64,000 nucleotides of DNA, taken from the NCBI GenBank assembly GCA_029339505.1, contig JAQISU010000233.1:1720001-1784000 (forward strand), in the 5' to 3' direction. The DNA comes from Unio delphinus. Lineage: Eukaryota > Mollusca > Bivalvia > Unionida > Unionidae. Made by a program: the position numbers and the translations under genes. Numbering within the stretch: the first letter of the stretch is position 1; every line of letters begins with the position of its first letter. This document shows positions 23,056-35,299 of the stretch, one piece after another. The notes beneath the pieces were generated by a model. That model had not been told where the DNA came from. It did not search any database and saw only the letters and a program-made list of their open reading frames with translations.

Positions 23056-24545
23056 AACACCGTATTAAGGTAAACGCTGCTTCCCTTTTTCAGGTGGATT
23101 GCTTCCAACTTATTTAAATTAATAGAGAAGACTCACCCTGGCTCGTGTTTGTCAGAAATTGAAGTAGTGACAGAGAGATGCAAAGCTCTGAGCCCTAGTC
23201 AGCGGTACCGATACTTAAATTAATGAATATACAAATTGAAATTTAAATAACAACAAGTTAATATAATTCAAACAGTAATCTCTCAAATACAATTCAGCTA
23301 ATGTCATATCACTCCACCAAGTGACGGCTTAGATCATCTTTTGAATTAGTGTGTAACATTTTCCCCTTTGCCCTAAGTCCTACTCATCTGTATGTTCTTC
23401 TCTTTTCCTTTTGTCTCCCTCCGTTCTCCTTTCACGACTCCCTCTGTCCTTCCTTTGCTCTCTCTCTCTCTTGTCTCCCAGAGTCTCAGACCAACTGCTG
23501 AGGTAATTTCCTCTGGTCCCTCTAACTGCTTTTCTTTTGCCTCCTAGAGACTCGGATCACAGCACTGAGTACTTCCCTCTTGTTCAAAGCTTCTAAAGAA
23601 TACATACACAGTTATTAGCAAAGCATATACCTTTTGCTACGTAAATATATAAATTCTCAATCTTATTATATACAAAACAATATCATATAATCAGACGCCT
23701 TTCTATACATTGCACTTCTACAAGTGTACACAGATATGCACGTCCATGCTCTGATATATCCGTACACATGATACTCCTACAACTATACACAAAAAGACAA
23801 ATTCCTATATAATGTTGCACACCACAACGATATACAAAGTTTATAATTCAATTCAACATTTGCAAATCTGTAATCTCAAATGAATACATGTATGAGGTTA
23901 CTACGAATTAACACAATAACGAATTACAACATTAATTCTACACATCACATTGTTCCTATCTCAAGATACGGATCACTATCAAACACTACGAATGAACCAA
24001 ACTACAATGGTGATTGAAGATATACTCAAATATACAGATATACTGCAATTATTAAACCACACTTACTTTGCAGTAATATTTCACAACAATCGAGCAAGTA
24101 ATAACAGACCTGTTTTGAAGCTTTCTTATTATTCAATAAATTATTCCGCCATTACACATGGTAGCGAAGTAGTTTTATTTGCCTTGTCCCGCCAAATATT
24201 TGAAACACTACTAGCGTTGTGATTCTCAAGATGATATATTTATACTTAAGATTCAAATGTCTGGCACCCCTAACTCAATTCTGATTGGAGGCTGGTTTGT
24301 CATGATCAGACAGCGTCCCTCCCAACCGTCTGTCAAAGATGTTTACGATAAAAATTGGATGATGCCTTGTTCCAACAAGAAATCGCTACTTACCTTTTAA
24401 CAAGGTTACGTAACTGCCTTTGACACAACAAAACTGCGCCTTGAGTTTATGGCTATGTCAAGTAACTCGCTGGATATCTCAGACATTTTGCCGTGGAGAA
24501 ATTGTAGCCTCAGGGTTTAACATACCCATGCTAACATCTGATTTC
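23056..24545 (+). mobile_element. Dispersed repeat inserted in unit R copy 2 (partner 5.8-6.8 kb)
   Basis: In unit copy 3 the phrase gcaagttttctgcaacattg runs straight into the sequence that here resumes at about 24550 (cattatatgcctaaaac). The intervening ~1.49 kb is therefore an insertion. An imperfect duplication of the ctg.aacac/ctgtgacac target seems to flank it, consistent with an old event. Its 23125-24010 part matches the minus-strand copy at 5820-6815. No long ORF. Confidence 0.7.
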
Positions 24546-26963
24546 TTCTATACTGTGACACATTATATGCCTAAAACAAATGAATGTCTTTCTTTCAACG
24601 TGAACGTAGGACATAAAATAAAAATCAATACAGGATAACAAATGAGAACTCTTTTATTTTTGGAATTGTATAAATGACAAGGATGTACCTAAGTAGTGCT
24701 GTATGTCTTCAAGCAGAAATCTTTATCGGACATGACATATTATAACTATAACGTTAGATCATTCGATCACGGAATATAAACTGACCGAATGAAGACTAAA
24801 TCACAAGGTTTGGACATTTCAATCATAACTCAACCGTAGACTAAATTCCACAACTAAATATGGTGTATCTAGTTTTTAAAAGTTTAATACATTATCTTAA
24901 ACACCTGTGCGTTAGGTCTTCATTGCTAATGCAATATCTGACATAATACGAAAACGTTTTGATTGGTACACTTAAAAACATTGCATATAATTAGACAATC
25001 CATTCAGCTGAATTATCAGCTTCACGTTTTTTATTACGTTTTATAGTAAAAAGATTCTTTGCACAGTATCTAAAGTGACAGAAAAGTAAGTACTCATATT
25101 TTACATCACTTGTTTAACTGCATAGTCTCGCACGTGCACGCACACAACAACAACTAAACAGGTAAGCACTGAAGATAAAGCATTTAAAAAAGGAACGTAT
25201 ATCCGTGTTACATGTATCAATGAGTTTCATGAACTTTGCACAGCTTTAACTAAGCTAAGGTCAACAACCTGTTCCTGACACATTGTATAGGTCCGCGGCG
25301 AGTTAAATGAACTGTCATGTTGACCGTAACCACATGAATGAATCATTTATCTATGCAGTGGTGGGCGACAGAAAACAATTGGAAAATTCGGCATTTACCC
25401 ATAGATTGCTTCATTCTGAAATTGGAACTTATTTTGGCAATAGCTAGGACAAATAATGCACGACAAAGTAAACCTCAACTCAAACATATCAAATAAATAC
25501 TTCCACAGCTATTATTAATAAAACACCGCTAAAATAAATTTCATATAACCTTAATTACCGAAGTATAATAGTATCACACAGTGGCGTCGTAATATTGGAT
25601 ATTTAGTTAGGTACGATAATCTTCTGAACTGTAGTGCATAAATGTGTGTGACTTGGATTTTTTTACATATCTTTTTAAAACTATTCAGTCATTTGTTTGA
25701 TGTGTGGTGGCTTATTTTGATGTCAGAGACTCTTAGCATCATGTCCCGTCAGATAACGCCATGTATGAAATATGATTACCTTTCAGTAATCACAACTGAC
25801 TCTTTGGCGCAATAAAACTAGTGCTTATCTGCAACTGTTGGTAACTGATGAGTATATTTATATTGTATCATAATAAGCGGGGATGGAACCTTCCAACAGT
25901 ATTACCGCCCTAGCCCAATTATTCACATTTATAACTTTAAACTAGGCGAAATTTCTGAATGAACATAAAGAAGCTCGTTTTCCTCCCATTTGATCTTGTG
26001 ATATCTTTTATTTCAATTCATCGTTTCACCAAACTCCAAAGTTCATCAACATGGTCAAGACATATTTCTTTCTTTGGACCAATGAGGCATCATTAATTAG
26101 TGCTGACTTAGATCACCGCCATGGATGTGATATAAATGTCTCCTCTGAGGTGCTATTCCATCAAGTGCCCGGTTCATTTCCTGGATCCCATGTGCAATCT
26201 ACAACAACGCCCTCAGGATTTCGAATCCTCCAAACACAAAGGTATATTAACAACAGTTGCAAGTTTTCTGCAACATTGTATACCCAAAACATGAATGTCT
26301 TTCTTTCAAACATGAACGTAGGACATAAAATAAAGATTACTAAAGGATAAAAAAGAAATGTTTTATTTTGGAGTTGTATAAGTGACAATGATGTACTTAA
26401 GTAGTGCTGACGGTCTTCAAGATGAAATCTATAGCGGACATGACATATTATAACTATAACATTAGATCATTCGATCGCGGAATATAAACTAACAGAATGA
26501 AGTCTAAATCACCAAGTTTGGAACTTTCAATCATAATAACACCTTAGTATAAATTCCACAATGAAAGATTGTGTATCAAGTTTTAAATTCTAATACATTA
26601 ATTTAAACAGATGTGCGTTAGGTCTTCATTGCTACTGGAATCTACTAAAATATACGAAAACTAATATTGATTGATACACTTAATAACAGTGAATACAATT
26701 AGACACTCCATTCAGTTGAATTGCCAGCTTCATTTTTTTCATAACGTTTTATAGTAAACAGGTTCCTTGCGCAATATCTAAAGTGAAGAAAAGTAACTAC
26801 TCATATTTTACATAACATGTTTAACTGCATAGTTGCGCACGTACACACACACAACAACAACAACTAAACAGGTAAGCACAGAATGAAAAGCATTCAAAAT
26901 AATAAACGGGAATCCGTGTTACATATTTCAGTGAGTTTCATGAATGTTGCACAGCTTTAACTA

Positions 26964-26975
26964 AACTAAGGTCAA
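26964..26975. repeat. 12-bp target-site duplication, LINE 3' side
   Basis: aactaaggtcaa, repeated at 34824-34835. The empty site occurs in copies 1 and 2 (aagctaaggtcaacaacctg near 20292 and 25252). Confidence 0.9.
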
Positions 26976-28439
26976 GAGAGAGAGAATGATGTGTTTTAAG
27001 TGATTCGTCCCGAAGGCTCTTGTCACTGTTTTATCCGTCAATGGACGGTTATTTAATTTATCCTGAGGGTGGGAATGAGCCACCGCCCTGCAGGCGTTTA
27101 TGTGTTCATAGTGGAACACTTATTTAATTTGGCCGTCACATCTGATTAGCTATTGAGCTAATACTGTGTGATTGTAGGGCCTCATGCCATATGAGTGGGA
27201 ATAGTTCCAGCACACACTCATATTAATTCATCTGGTGGTATTTGGTTATTTCTGGACGTGCTAAGCACGTGTAGTTGCTGCTGCAGAGGTAGCGGGCGAG
27301 TTGCGAGTGCCTGGCAAGGGCGACTTTGGTTGTGGGGACCTATCCCTATTCTGATACCCTGTGCTGTTCTTGGGGTGTACAACGTTTGAGATACAGTGTT
27401 TGTTGTGTGTGGTGCTCAGTGTGTGTTTATTTATTATTGTTTTCCTATTGTTTTTTGTGCAACATTGTGTTGCTGTGTCTGATGATCTTGGGGTTTGATC
27501 ACCTTATATACACTATTTGAGGTCCTAATTGAGCCTTATTGTCTTAGTTATATGGTTATACTTGCAGCCTTGTGCCGCTGGGCCTGATAGTCTTGGATTT
27601 TTGACTACCTTATAATAGCTAATTTTGAGGGCCTACGTAATTTCTACCTTATAATTTTGGTTTGCAACCTTGTGTCGCTGGGCCTGATAGTCTTGGTCTT
27701 TTGAGACTACCTTATATGTGCTAATTTGAGTTTTCTATCTTGATTCTATCTAGTTATGGTCCACCAGTCTCGGTGCACCGTTGGTTCTACTTAATTTTTC
27801 TGGTTATTAATATGATATTTTAACACTGTACACTTGGTTGTTTTCCTAGAGAGAAAGTTGAAGAGATACGAGATAAGAGAGAGTAGGAGAGGTTGAGAGA
27901 TTGATGTTGATCCTATGTCCTTACTTGTCTACTGTACTTTTATTTTTCCTTATGCTTATGTCCCCCTACTATTGCGATGTTATTTATGTGTTATTAGTTA
28001 TTCTTCTATTTATGGGGTCAGGTGTGTGGTTTGGTCAACTTAGATGATGACTAGTGGGTCCTTGCAGGAAATATCCTGGGCCGTTAAGCGACACGGTCAA
28101 GGGTTTTTCACTGTCACACCCAGAAGACCGCCCCTTTTTGTTTACCTTATGCTTATGTCCCCTACTCTTGCGATGTTATTTATGTGTTGTTTATTTATGA
28201 CCTTATTTGTTTAGTATATTATTTTCCTTAATGATGGGTCCCTATGTGTGTGGTTTAGATTCCGTTTAATTGGCTATCCCTCTTTTTATGGGGTCAGGTG
28301 TGTGGTTTGGTCAGCTAGGTGATGACTAGTGGGTCCTTGCAGGAAATATCCTGGGCCGTTAAGCGACACGGTCAAGGGTTTATCACTGTCACACCCAGAA
28401 GACCGCCCCCGGATCAGGGATCTTATTGTTATTGTGGTT
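26976..28439 (-). other. LINE 3' UTR with structured end and internal duplications
   Basis: The terminal ~350 bp (26976-27330) carry hairpins matching those of the 1791-bp element: ccgtc/gacgg at 27035-27048, the ccctg/cagg-based stem at 27062-27094, gtgttc/gaacac at 27102-27119, attagct/agctaat at 27145-27162, and acgtgc/gcacgt near 27256-27271. Upstream are three ~100-bp tandem copies around ggcctgatagtcttgg (27440-27745). There is also a duplicated block with caggaaatatcctgggccgt (28011-28137 and 28287-28412, offset 276 bp). Confidence 0.75.
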
Positions 28440-31400
28440 TTATATTTTATCTAATTTTCCTATGTTTTTAATAAATTCTAATATATTTTTATGTGTCCCT
28501 GCTAAGTTTGTATTTGAGTTTAGTAAAAATTCTGGGTATGTATATGGGGCTTTAATTTCTAGTTGAATTGATCTGAATTTGTCCCTTTCTTGTTTGGTTT
28601 TGGTACAATTGTTGAAGATGTGATGGAGATCTTCAGGGGTGTTACAATTGTAGCAGTTTATGTTATGGGGAAAGGGTCCTATGTATTTGCCCAGGCTGTT
28701 TGCCAGCATGGTTTTGCCTACAGTTATTCTGTTTATGATTGTTTGTTCTGTAGGTAAGCCCTTTGGTGGTTTTCTATTTCTATTTACTTCCTTAACAGTA
28801 GTGTACAACACTCTCCCTTTTGTACTAGTTTCCCAATCATTTTGCCATTTTCTATCTATTTGGGTATTTATTAAGCTGTATAGTTCTGATGTACTATATT
28901 GTAGTGGCTCGAAATTTGGTTCGTTTAGTTTTTCTTTGGCTAATTTGTCTGCCATTTCGTTGCCCTTGATTTCAATGTGGGAGGGTATCCACATGAATTC
29001 TATGGTAATATTTTCGTTATTTAGTTGTTTTAATTTGGCATTTATTTTATTGAGAAATTCTTCCCTACTTTTAGTGGTGTTTGTTTGGATTGAAGAGAGG
29101 ACGCTTAGCGAGTCACTAATAATCACTGTCTTATTGGGTTTTGATTCTTCAATCCACTGTAGTGCTTTTAGGATGGCCCAGAATTCAGCTGTGTAAATAG
29201 AACAGTAGTCTGGGAGACGGCTGCCTATTTGTATGTTATGTTCTGGTATGACTAGAGCAGCAGCTGTTTTGTATGGATTGGTAATTTTGGAGCCATCCGT
29301 GTAAATTTTGGTATATTGATGGTACTTTGAGTTTATAATTTCTAAGGCATCTGCTTTGAGTTTTATTTCTTGATTTTGTTTGTTGCCTTTTTGAATTAGG
29401 GAGGTGTTGACTTTAGATTGTACGTTGTTCCAAGGTTCGTGTGCGTACACTACGTTATATTCTAATGGAAACAGTTCCACTGGTAATGTTGATTTTAATA
29501 GATGGACTTGTTTTCCCATAGGTAGTTTTTGTTTTAGGCCTTTTCTAAATGGGATGTTGGTTTTATTAATAGCCAAGAGCGTGGGGTGCGTTTTGGGGTG
29601 GGTGGACAGCCGCGCTGCATATTTTAAGATGAGTTCTTGCCGCCGTAGATGTAGGGGCAATTCTCCCGTTATAACATGCAGTGCGGCGGTCGATGTTCCT
29701 TTCAGAGCTCCGGTGCTCTTTACTAAGGCCGATCGTTGGATGTGATCCAATTTTTGAAGTTGTGTTTTGGAAGCCGATGAGTATATTTGGCAACCATAAT
29801 CTATTTTAGATCTTATTAGGGCTCTATATAATTTTATTGATGTTTCTTGATCCGCACCCCACTTGGTGCCTTTAAGGCTTTGTATTAAGTTTAGGTCTCT
29901 GCTGCACCTTTTAACTAAGTCATCTATGTGATATGCCCATTTTAGGTGTTGGTTATAGTACATACCCAGAAATTTGGCTACTTTTACGAATTTGATTTCC
30001 TTATCTTGTATTGTTAGTTTGGGATATTTGATATTTTTCCTGTGTGGGGTGAACAGTACAGCTACCGTTTTTTGGTGCGATAGTTTAAATCCCCATTGAT
30101 TTGCCCAGTTTCCGATATTATTTAGGCTAGTTTGTATTTCAGAGATGATTTTGCGGTTGGAGGGGTTTCCTGGTCTCCATAGGCCACCATCATCAGCAAA
30201 TTGTGATAGTTCAACTTTGGTAGTTGCCATATTTTTATCTAGGTCGTTTATCATAATGTTGAAGAGGGTGGGGCTGAGAACACTTCCTTGTGGAGTTCCG
30301 TTTTCAAGGGAGTGTGTCTCAGAGAAAGTTGCCCCTACCCGAGTTGTTATCGTGCGGTTTGTTAGAAAATCTTGTATAAAGTTAAACATTCGTCCAGTAA
30401 TGCCATAGTTATTGAGTTTGGCTATAAGGCCTTTGGTCCATACTAGATCGAATGCCTTCTCGAGATCGAGAAATACCGCAATGAGGTTTCTGCTTGCTTT
30501 TTGTTTGGCGTTAAATGCTAGCTTAATAGCAGTTTCAAGTCTTACTAGTTGGTCAGTGGTGGAGCGCCGGTTTCTGAATCCACACTGATTTTCAGATAGT
30601 AGGTTATTTTTAGTAAGGTGTGACTTGAGTCTATTGTTGATGATTGTTTCCATGATTTTACATATGTTATTTGTTAGAGATATTGGCCTATATGAGTTGA
30701 TATCATGGCTGTCTTTATTAGGTTTTAGGATGGGTATTACTATCGCATGTTTCCATTTTATTGGTAGCCTTCCCGTGTCCCATATTTTATTAAGGAATTT
30801 TATTATTACATTAACTATGTTAAGAGGTAGGTGCTTGTATATTATGTACCCTATTTTATCCTCCCCAGGAGAGGTTTCTTTTTTTGTTTTAAGTGCCTGG
30901 TCCCATTCATATTTAGTTATTTCGTTATTTAGTGGGGAATCTTTAGGACCCAGGTCTTGGAATATTTGCGTATTAGCTCTCTCTTCAATTGCCCTATGTA
31001 GTTGAAATTCTTTGGTGTGGTTGCTGTTTTTGCTCATGTTTGTAAAGTGTTGGACTAATAAGTCAGCTTGTTCTTTATCGCTGGAGGTGTTACTTATTTT
31101 GGGAGTATTGTTTGTGTTTCTTCCCCTGATTTTTCTTATTTTGTCCCATACTTGTTTAGTGTTTGTTTTTCGGTTTAGAGTGCCACAGTATGTTTGCCAG
31201 GTTGCTAACTTTGCATCTTTGATTAGCTGTTTCAGTTTATTAGCAAGGATTTTATATTCCAAAAAGTGGGCAGTTATATGAGATCGCTTAAATTTGTATA
31301 GTGCTTTGATTTTTGCTTGTTTGGTCGTTTTGATTTCATTATTCCACCACGGTACACTTAGTTTAGATGCTTTGGATTTAGTGGTGGGGATGCTGTTAGT

Positions 31401-32298
31401 TGCAGCATTATTAATGACATTAGTTAGGTTTTCGTAATATTGATTTATGTCATTAGATTCTAACTGTGTTGTATCTTCGTTAATTAGGATATGTTGGAAT
31501 AATTCCCAATCTGCTTTATTATAATTCCACCTGGGGATGGTTGTATGCACCTGTGCCTGCACAGTCATCTGCAGGGTGGTGATAACTAGGAAATGGTCAC
31601 TGCCCAAGGGGTCAGACTGATCCACCTCCCATTTAGCCACTTGTGCCAGTTTTTGTGTACAGAGGGTGAGGTCGATGGCTGTCAGGGCGCCGTTTTCCGG
31701 GTTTATTCGGGTCCCGGCGCCATCATTCAGTATGGTTAGGGTTGATGTATTGGCCCAGGCCTCAATCAACCTGCCCCTTTTGTTCGTCGACCTCCCCCCC
31801 CCATAGTTGGTTATGTGCATTGAAGTCTCCGCATACGACTGTGCATTCACTGGTAATTAGGGTACTTATTGTTAATAAGATTTGTTCGTTATTTATGGCG
31901 CTGGTAGTGCCTGGGTCATAAATATTAATTATTTGTAATTCACATTGTCCAATTTTAATCTTTAATGATAGTACCTCTATATGTAAATTGGTTATGACTT
32001 CTGATGTGATGGGTACTATTGCTATGGATGTTATGTTGGCTTTTACATATATGGCTAATCCCCCTCCCGCTCCCTGCTTTCTTTGTTGGTGGTAGCCAGG
32101 GGCATAGCCCTTTATATTTGGCAATGATTTGTTTTTATTTGTTAACCTTGTTTCTTGAATGCAGAGGATATCAGGTTTAGTTTTGGAATTAATTATTTTA
32201 AGCTTTAATTCGTTTAAGTTATTGTATAGTCCTCTAGCATTCCATTGCCATATAGAAACATTTCCATTAGATGTGTTAGCCATTTCTAATGAGGTCAT
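28440..32298 (-). pseudogene. LINE ORF2: endonuclease, reverse transcriptase, RNase H (one frameshift)
   Basis: Translation starts at ATG 32298, overlapping the end of ORF1. The endonuclease part shows WQWNARGL, IQETRL, NIYDPG, CGDFNAH and LGSDHF, the expected catalytic and binding residues. The RT part shows RPISLTN, FLDLEKAFD, GTPQGSVLSP and the FADDG catalytic loop. The RNase H part shows YTDGS, TAEFWAI, ISDSL and a WIPSH...NEMADKLAKE end, the complete D-E-D-D set with the following His. A C-terminal CYNC...HHIFNNC motif (Cx2Cx7Hx4C) is typical of these ORF2 proteins. The frame shifts by one base at a C9 run on the plus strand (31794-31802), separating endonuclease from RT. The RT-RNase H part, 1136 codons, is otherwise open. 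A sequencing or assembly slip in the C9 run would restore an intact ORF2. Confidence 0.9.
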
Positions 32299-34051
32299 TT
32301 GCTACAATTAGTGCCTTAATTTGGGTTTTGGTGTGTTTTAAGGTTTTTGTTAAGCCTTGAGTTTTACTGGTTTTGTTAGCTTCATTCATGATATTGTCAA
32401 TCGCTTTTATGATTTTGTTTATTTCTATTTCGATTTTCTCTCCTATGGTATTCTTATTTATGTGTTCCTGGTTATTTATTTTTCTTAATGGGTGTTTTTT
32501 CCTAGCTGTTCTATAGTCAACCAGGTTGTTATCCATATAGTCTATAATTTGTTTTTCCCTAATGGTGGCCGGGCATAGTGGGGATTTTGTTGGGTGGGTA
32601 CCTTTACATTGTGCGCATTTGGGTATTTGTTTTCTGCATTGTCCTTTATGTTGGCCCCCACAGTTGGAGCATTTGGCTGTCTTGTTACATTTGGTAGTAA
32701 AGTGTCCCTAGTGATTGCAATTGGAACAGAACCTTGGTTTGTTAGAATAGGGTTCTGCCCTGTATTTTGACCCAGTTTTACCAATGTTAATAAGTGACTG
32801 TATTGGTTTTTCTGATTCTATTACTGTTACAGTGCACTTTGGGGTCCTAGTTCCTATTCTGTATGTTTTTGTAATACTATTGCCACCTTCTTTTAGTTTT
32901 GAATTAAGGGTATTTGAGTCCCACTCAGACATTGCGCCTGTTAATTTTAGTACCGCTTTGAATTTTGTTGTTTGCGGTGTTGCGGGGGTGGGTATGGTTT
33001 CGCCTAAAGGTGCGTTAATACATGCCGTGGCATTGTTCTTTTGCGGGCTTTTCATTTGAAACGGTTTCGTTACTTTAACTGGGATCCCGCCTATGTTATT
33101 TATTTCTAGAAATTTGGCCGTTTGTTGACTGGTGCTACAATGTAGTATAATGTAGTCTGTATTTGGCCTAATTATTTTACAGGAGCCTTGATGTATTCTT
33201 GTTAGCGCTCCTGTTAGACTATTTGTGGATAAGTTTACTAGTTTACTGGAATTACTTTGGATGTATAAAGTTAATTCCGGCCTGTGGTATCTTGGTTTGG
33301 GCCCTAAGCTAGCTGGTTTGGTTTGTGATTTTGCCTTTGTTTCTATTTCCTTTGTTCCTATTTGTGTTGTCACTGTTTTGTGTTTACTTAAGTTTTTTCC
33401 GCTAGTTTTGGCGGCCTGTGCGTATGTTAAATTGCCTTTAGTTTGAGTTTTGGAAGTTCGGGTGGGGGTGTTTTCCACCACGTCCGTCAAGTTAAAATCT
33501 TGGTTCCCTACTTGGATTTTGGAAGTTCGGGTTGGGGTGTTTTCCACCACGTCCGCCAAGTTTGAATCTTTGGTCCCTAAATGATTTTTGGAGTTTTGGT
33601 TTGGGGTGTTTTCCACCACGTCCGCCAATTTCGTGATGGGACTTGCTGTTTGATTAGGGGTGGGTGTTGATATTTGAGGTAGTGTGGATTCGCCGATATC
33701 CAATGTGGCGTCCATATCTTCGATTTGTGTAGTTACATCATGAAAGTTGAAGCTAATTGGGGATAGCGGATCCAGTTTTGCCGCTTCTATCTTTAATGCG
33801 TTTAGTTCTGGGGTTGAATAAACTCTAGATTTGTTGTCTTTATTTGATTTTAGTGGCTTATCTGAGCATTCCTGTGTTCTTTTTAGTGCATTGTTTCTAC
33901 GCCGTGCCTCCCCTTGCCTTTGTTGCATGGCCTGCTTGTTAGTTTTGGCGGCTGTTTTGGTTTGGGTGGCGGCCATATTGTCTTTGTTCTGATAATTTAG
34001 CTGGGTGGCGGCCATTTTGCCTTTGTTCTTATTTTCTACTTGGTCAGCCAT
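32276..34051 (-). pseudogene. LINE ORF1, Gag-like with three zinc knuckles (one nonsense codon)
   Basis: It starts at ATG 34051 with a Lys/Gln/Asn-rich N-terminus repeating MAATQ. Then come three imperfect ~25-residue repeats centred on DVVENTPTRTSK (about 33430-33640) and a central domain typical of I-type ORF1 (LTLYIQSNS...GSCKIIRPNTDYIILHC). The zinc knuckles are CSNCNH*GHFTTKC, CSNCGGQHKGQC and CAQCKGTHPTKSPLC. The asterisk marks the TAG at 32708-32710, inside the first knuckle. The frame then stays open to TAA at 32276, with a basic, helical tail. The protein would coat the LINE RNA. The single TAG is the only visible lesion in 591 codons. Confidence 0.85.
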
Positions 34052-34823
34052 ATTGTTTTGATTAAAGGATAATAAGTTTGACTGTTTTAGCTGTTAAGTT
34101 ACAATTGATCAGTGATAGATTTAGATAGAAAGAGGGTTATATATTTAATTGAATTGAATTATTGTTGATGATTGCAAGGCTCGAATTAGAGGCAGGACTA
34201 ACCTTTCTCAATTGCGAGTGCAACCCAAGCTTGTTGTAGTATGATTCCTACGCTTGTGAATAACAATAATTGTTCGATTAAATGTATTTTAGAGTTTGAG
34301 GGAGGATAGTTTTGAGAGAAAGTAATAGTGGTTATGAGAGATATTTGAAGGTAACTTAGTTTTTAAGCACAGGGTATAATTTTTAGGTCTAAACGACTTA
34401 CAGTTAATCTTAGTAATGCTGCTGTATGAGTCCTGGCTGCCTTTGCTGGAGTAGTGGCTGGTGGTAGTGGACTTTTCGTTAGCTGCTGGGTCCTTTAGCG
34501 TAGAAAGGAGGAGGTTGGTGGTGGTGGTGGTAGCAGGCGTCTTGTTGCTGGTGGTTGCTGGTGGCGATGGTGGTTGTACACTAGCAGCTGGCACAGAATA
34601 CATCCACTCTAACACGCTGTGGGGCAAAACCTTGGTTTATTCTGGTGCTATAAACCAAGTAAAATCCCCTCCCTTACTCTAGTGCTTGAGTAAGAGAATA
34701 GTTCGTATTGCGTGAGAGAGTTTGTGGTTGTGGTCGAATCTGGGAACAGGTGGCTTCGGTCCGGAGTGGTCCAACACGTCTGTTCTTCGTTATAGTTCTT
34801 GCAGGAATGATGTGATGATGATG
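34052..34823 (-). other. LINE 5' UTR with a 112-codon upstream ORF
   Basis: In sense direction the element begins catcatcatcacatc and continues about 770 bp to ORF1. A Thr/Ser/Pro-rich upstream ORF (34289-34627, starting MPHSVLEWMYS) lies inside, partly made of ACC/CCA triplets. It may be a chance ORF or a translated leader. Internal promoters of I-type elements sit at the 5' end, but no recognisable core motif was found. Confidence 0.55.
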
Positions 34824-34835
34824 AACTAAGGTCAA
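34824..34835. repeat. 12-bp target-site duplication, LINE 5' side
   Basis: aactaaggtcaa, identical to 26964-26975, followed by the host unit (caacctttatc). Confidence 0.9.
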
Positions 34836-35299
34836 CAACCTTTATCTTATTTTATAGGTCCGCTGCGAGTTCAATAAACTGTCATGTTTACAGTAAACAC
34901 ATGCGTAGTCAATTTTATATATACACAGCTTGGGGCAACAGAACACAATTGCATAATCTATCATTTAACCGTAAATTACTTAATTCTGAAACAACAGCTG
35001 CAATTAGAATTTCAACTCAAACTGAATTTCTTTTGGCAATAGGTAGCACGAATAATGCACGACAAAGTAAAGTTCAACTCAAACATACCAAACAAATACA
35101 TCCACAGCTATTATTATCAAACACGGCTAAAATATAGTCAATGTAACCTTAATAACCGAAGTATAATATTATCATACAGTGGCATCGTAATATTGGATAT
35201 TTGGTTAGAGATGATATTCGTCTGAACTGTAATACATAAATATGTGTGACTTGGATTTTTGACATATCTTTTTAAATATTCAGTCATATCTCTGCAGTG

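Larger units (their letters stand above)
20641..25738 (+). repeat. Tandem unit R, copy 2, interrupted by two insertions
   Basis: The unit sequence is present at 20641-21144, 22951-23055 and about 24546-25738. It is split by the 1791-bp element (21145-22935) and by the dispersed repeat (about 23056-24545). Removing both restores collinearity with copies 1 and 3, which fixes the insertion boundaries. Confidence 0.85.
26976..34823 (-). mobile_element. Full-length I/Nimb-type LINE, 7848 bp
   Basis: The element is inserted in tandem unit R and flanked by 12-bp TSDs. In sense direction (minus strand) it has a ~770-bp 5' UTR, ORF1 with three zinc knuckles, a 23-bp overlap into ORF2 (apurinic endonuclease, reverse transcriptase, RNase H), a 1.46-kb 3' UTR and an end in a short TC-repeat rather than poly(A). 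Endonuclease plus RNase H plus a CCHC ORF1 is the plan of the I superfamily (I, Nimb and relatives). Only one nonsense codon (ORF1) and one homopolymer frameshift (ORF2) break it, so it inserted recently. The clade assignment within the I group is from general resemblance, not a tree. Confidence 0.92.
25739..35285 (+). repeat. Tandem unit R, copy 3, interrupted by the LINE
   Basis: Unit sequence occupies 25739-26975 and 34824-35285; the LINE lies between. The 3' part (34836-35285) matches 20305-20600 and 25255-25700, and the copy then runs into a SINE. A 99-aa ORF at 26051-26350 also occurs in copy 2 up to the insertion, but no family was recognised and no selection signal is visible. Confidence 0.8.

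Noticed and set aside
26051..26350. 99-aa ORF shared by tandem unit copies 2 and 3
   Set aside because: Absent from copy 1, no recognised family, and openness in two recent duplicates is not evidence of coding.
28660..31281. Plus-strand ORFs of 87-178 codons across the LINE
   Set aside because: They are antisense to the RT/RNase H frame, which carries all catalytic motifs; composition (Leu/Phe/Val-rich) is that expected of an antisense shadow.
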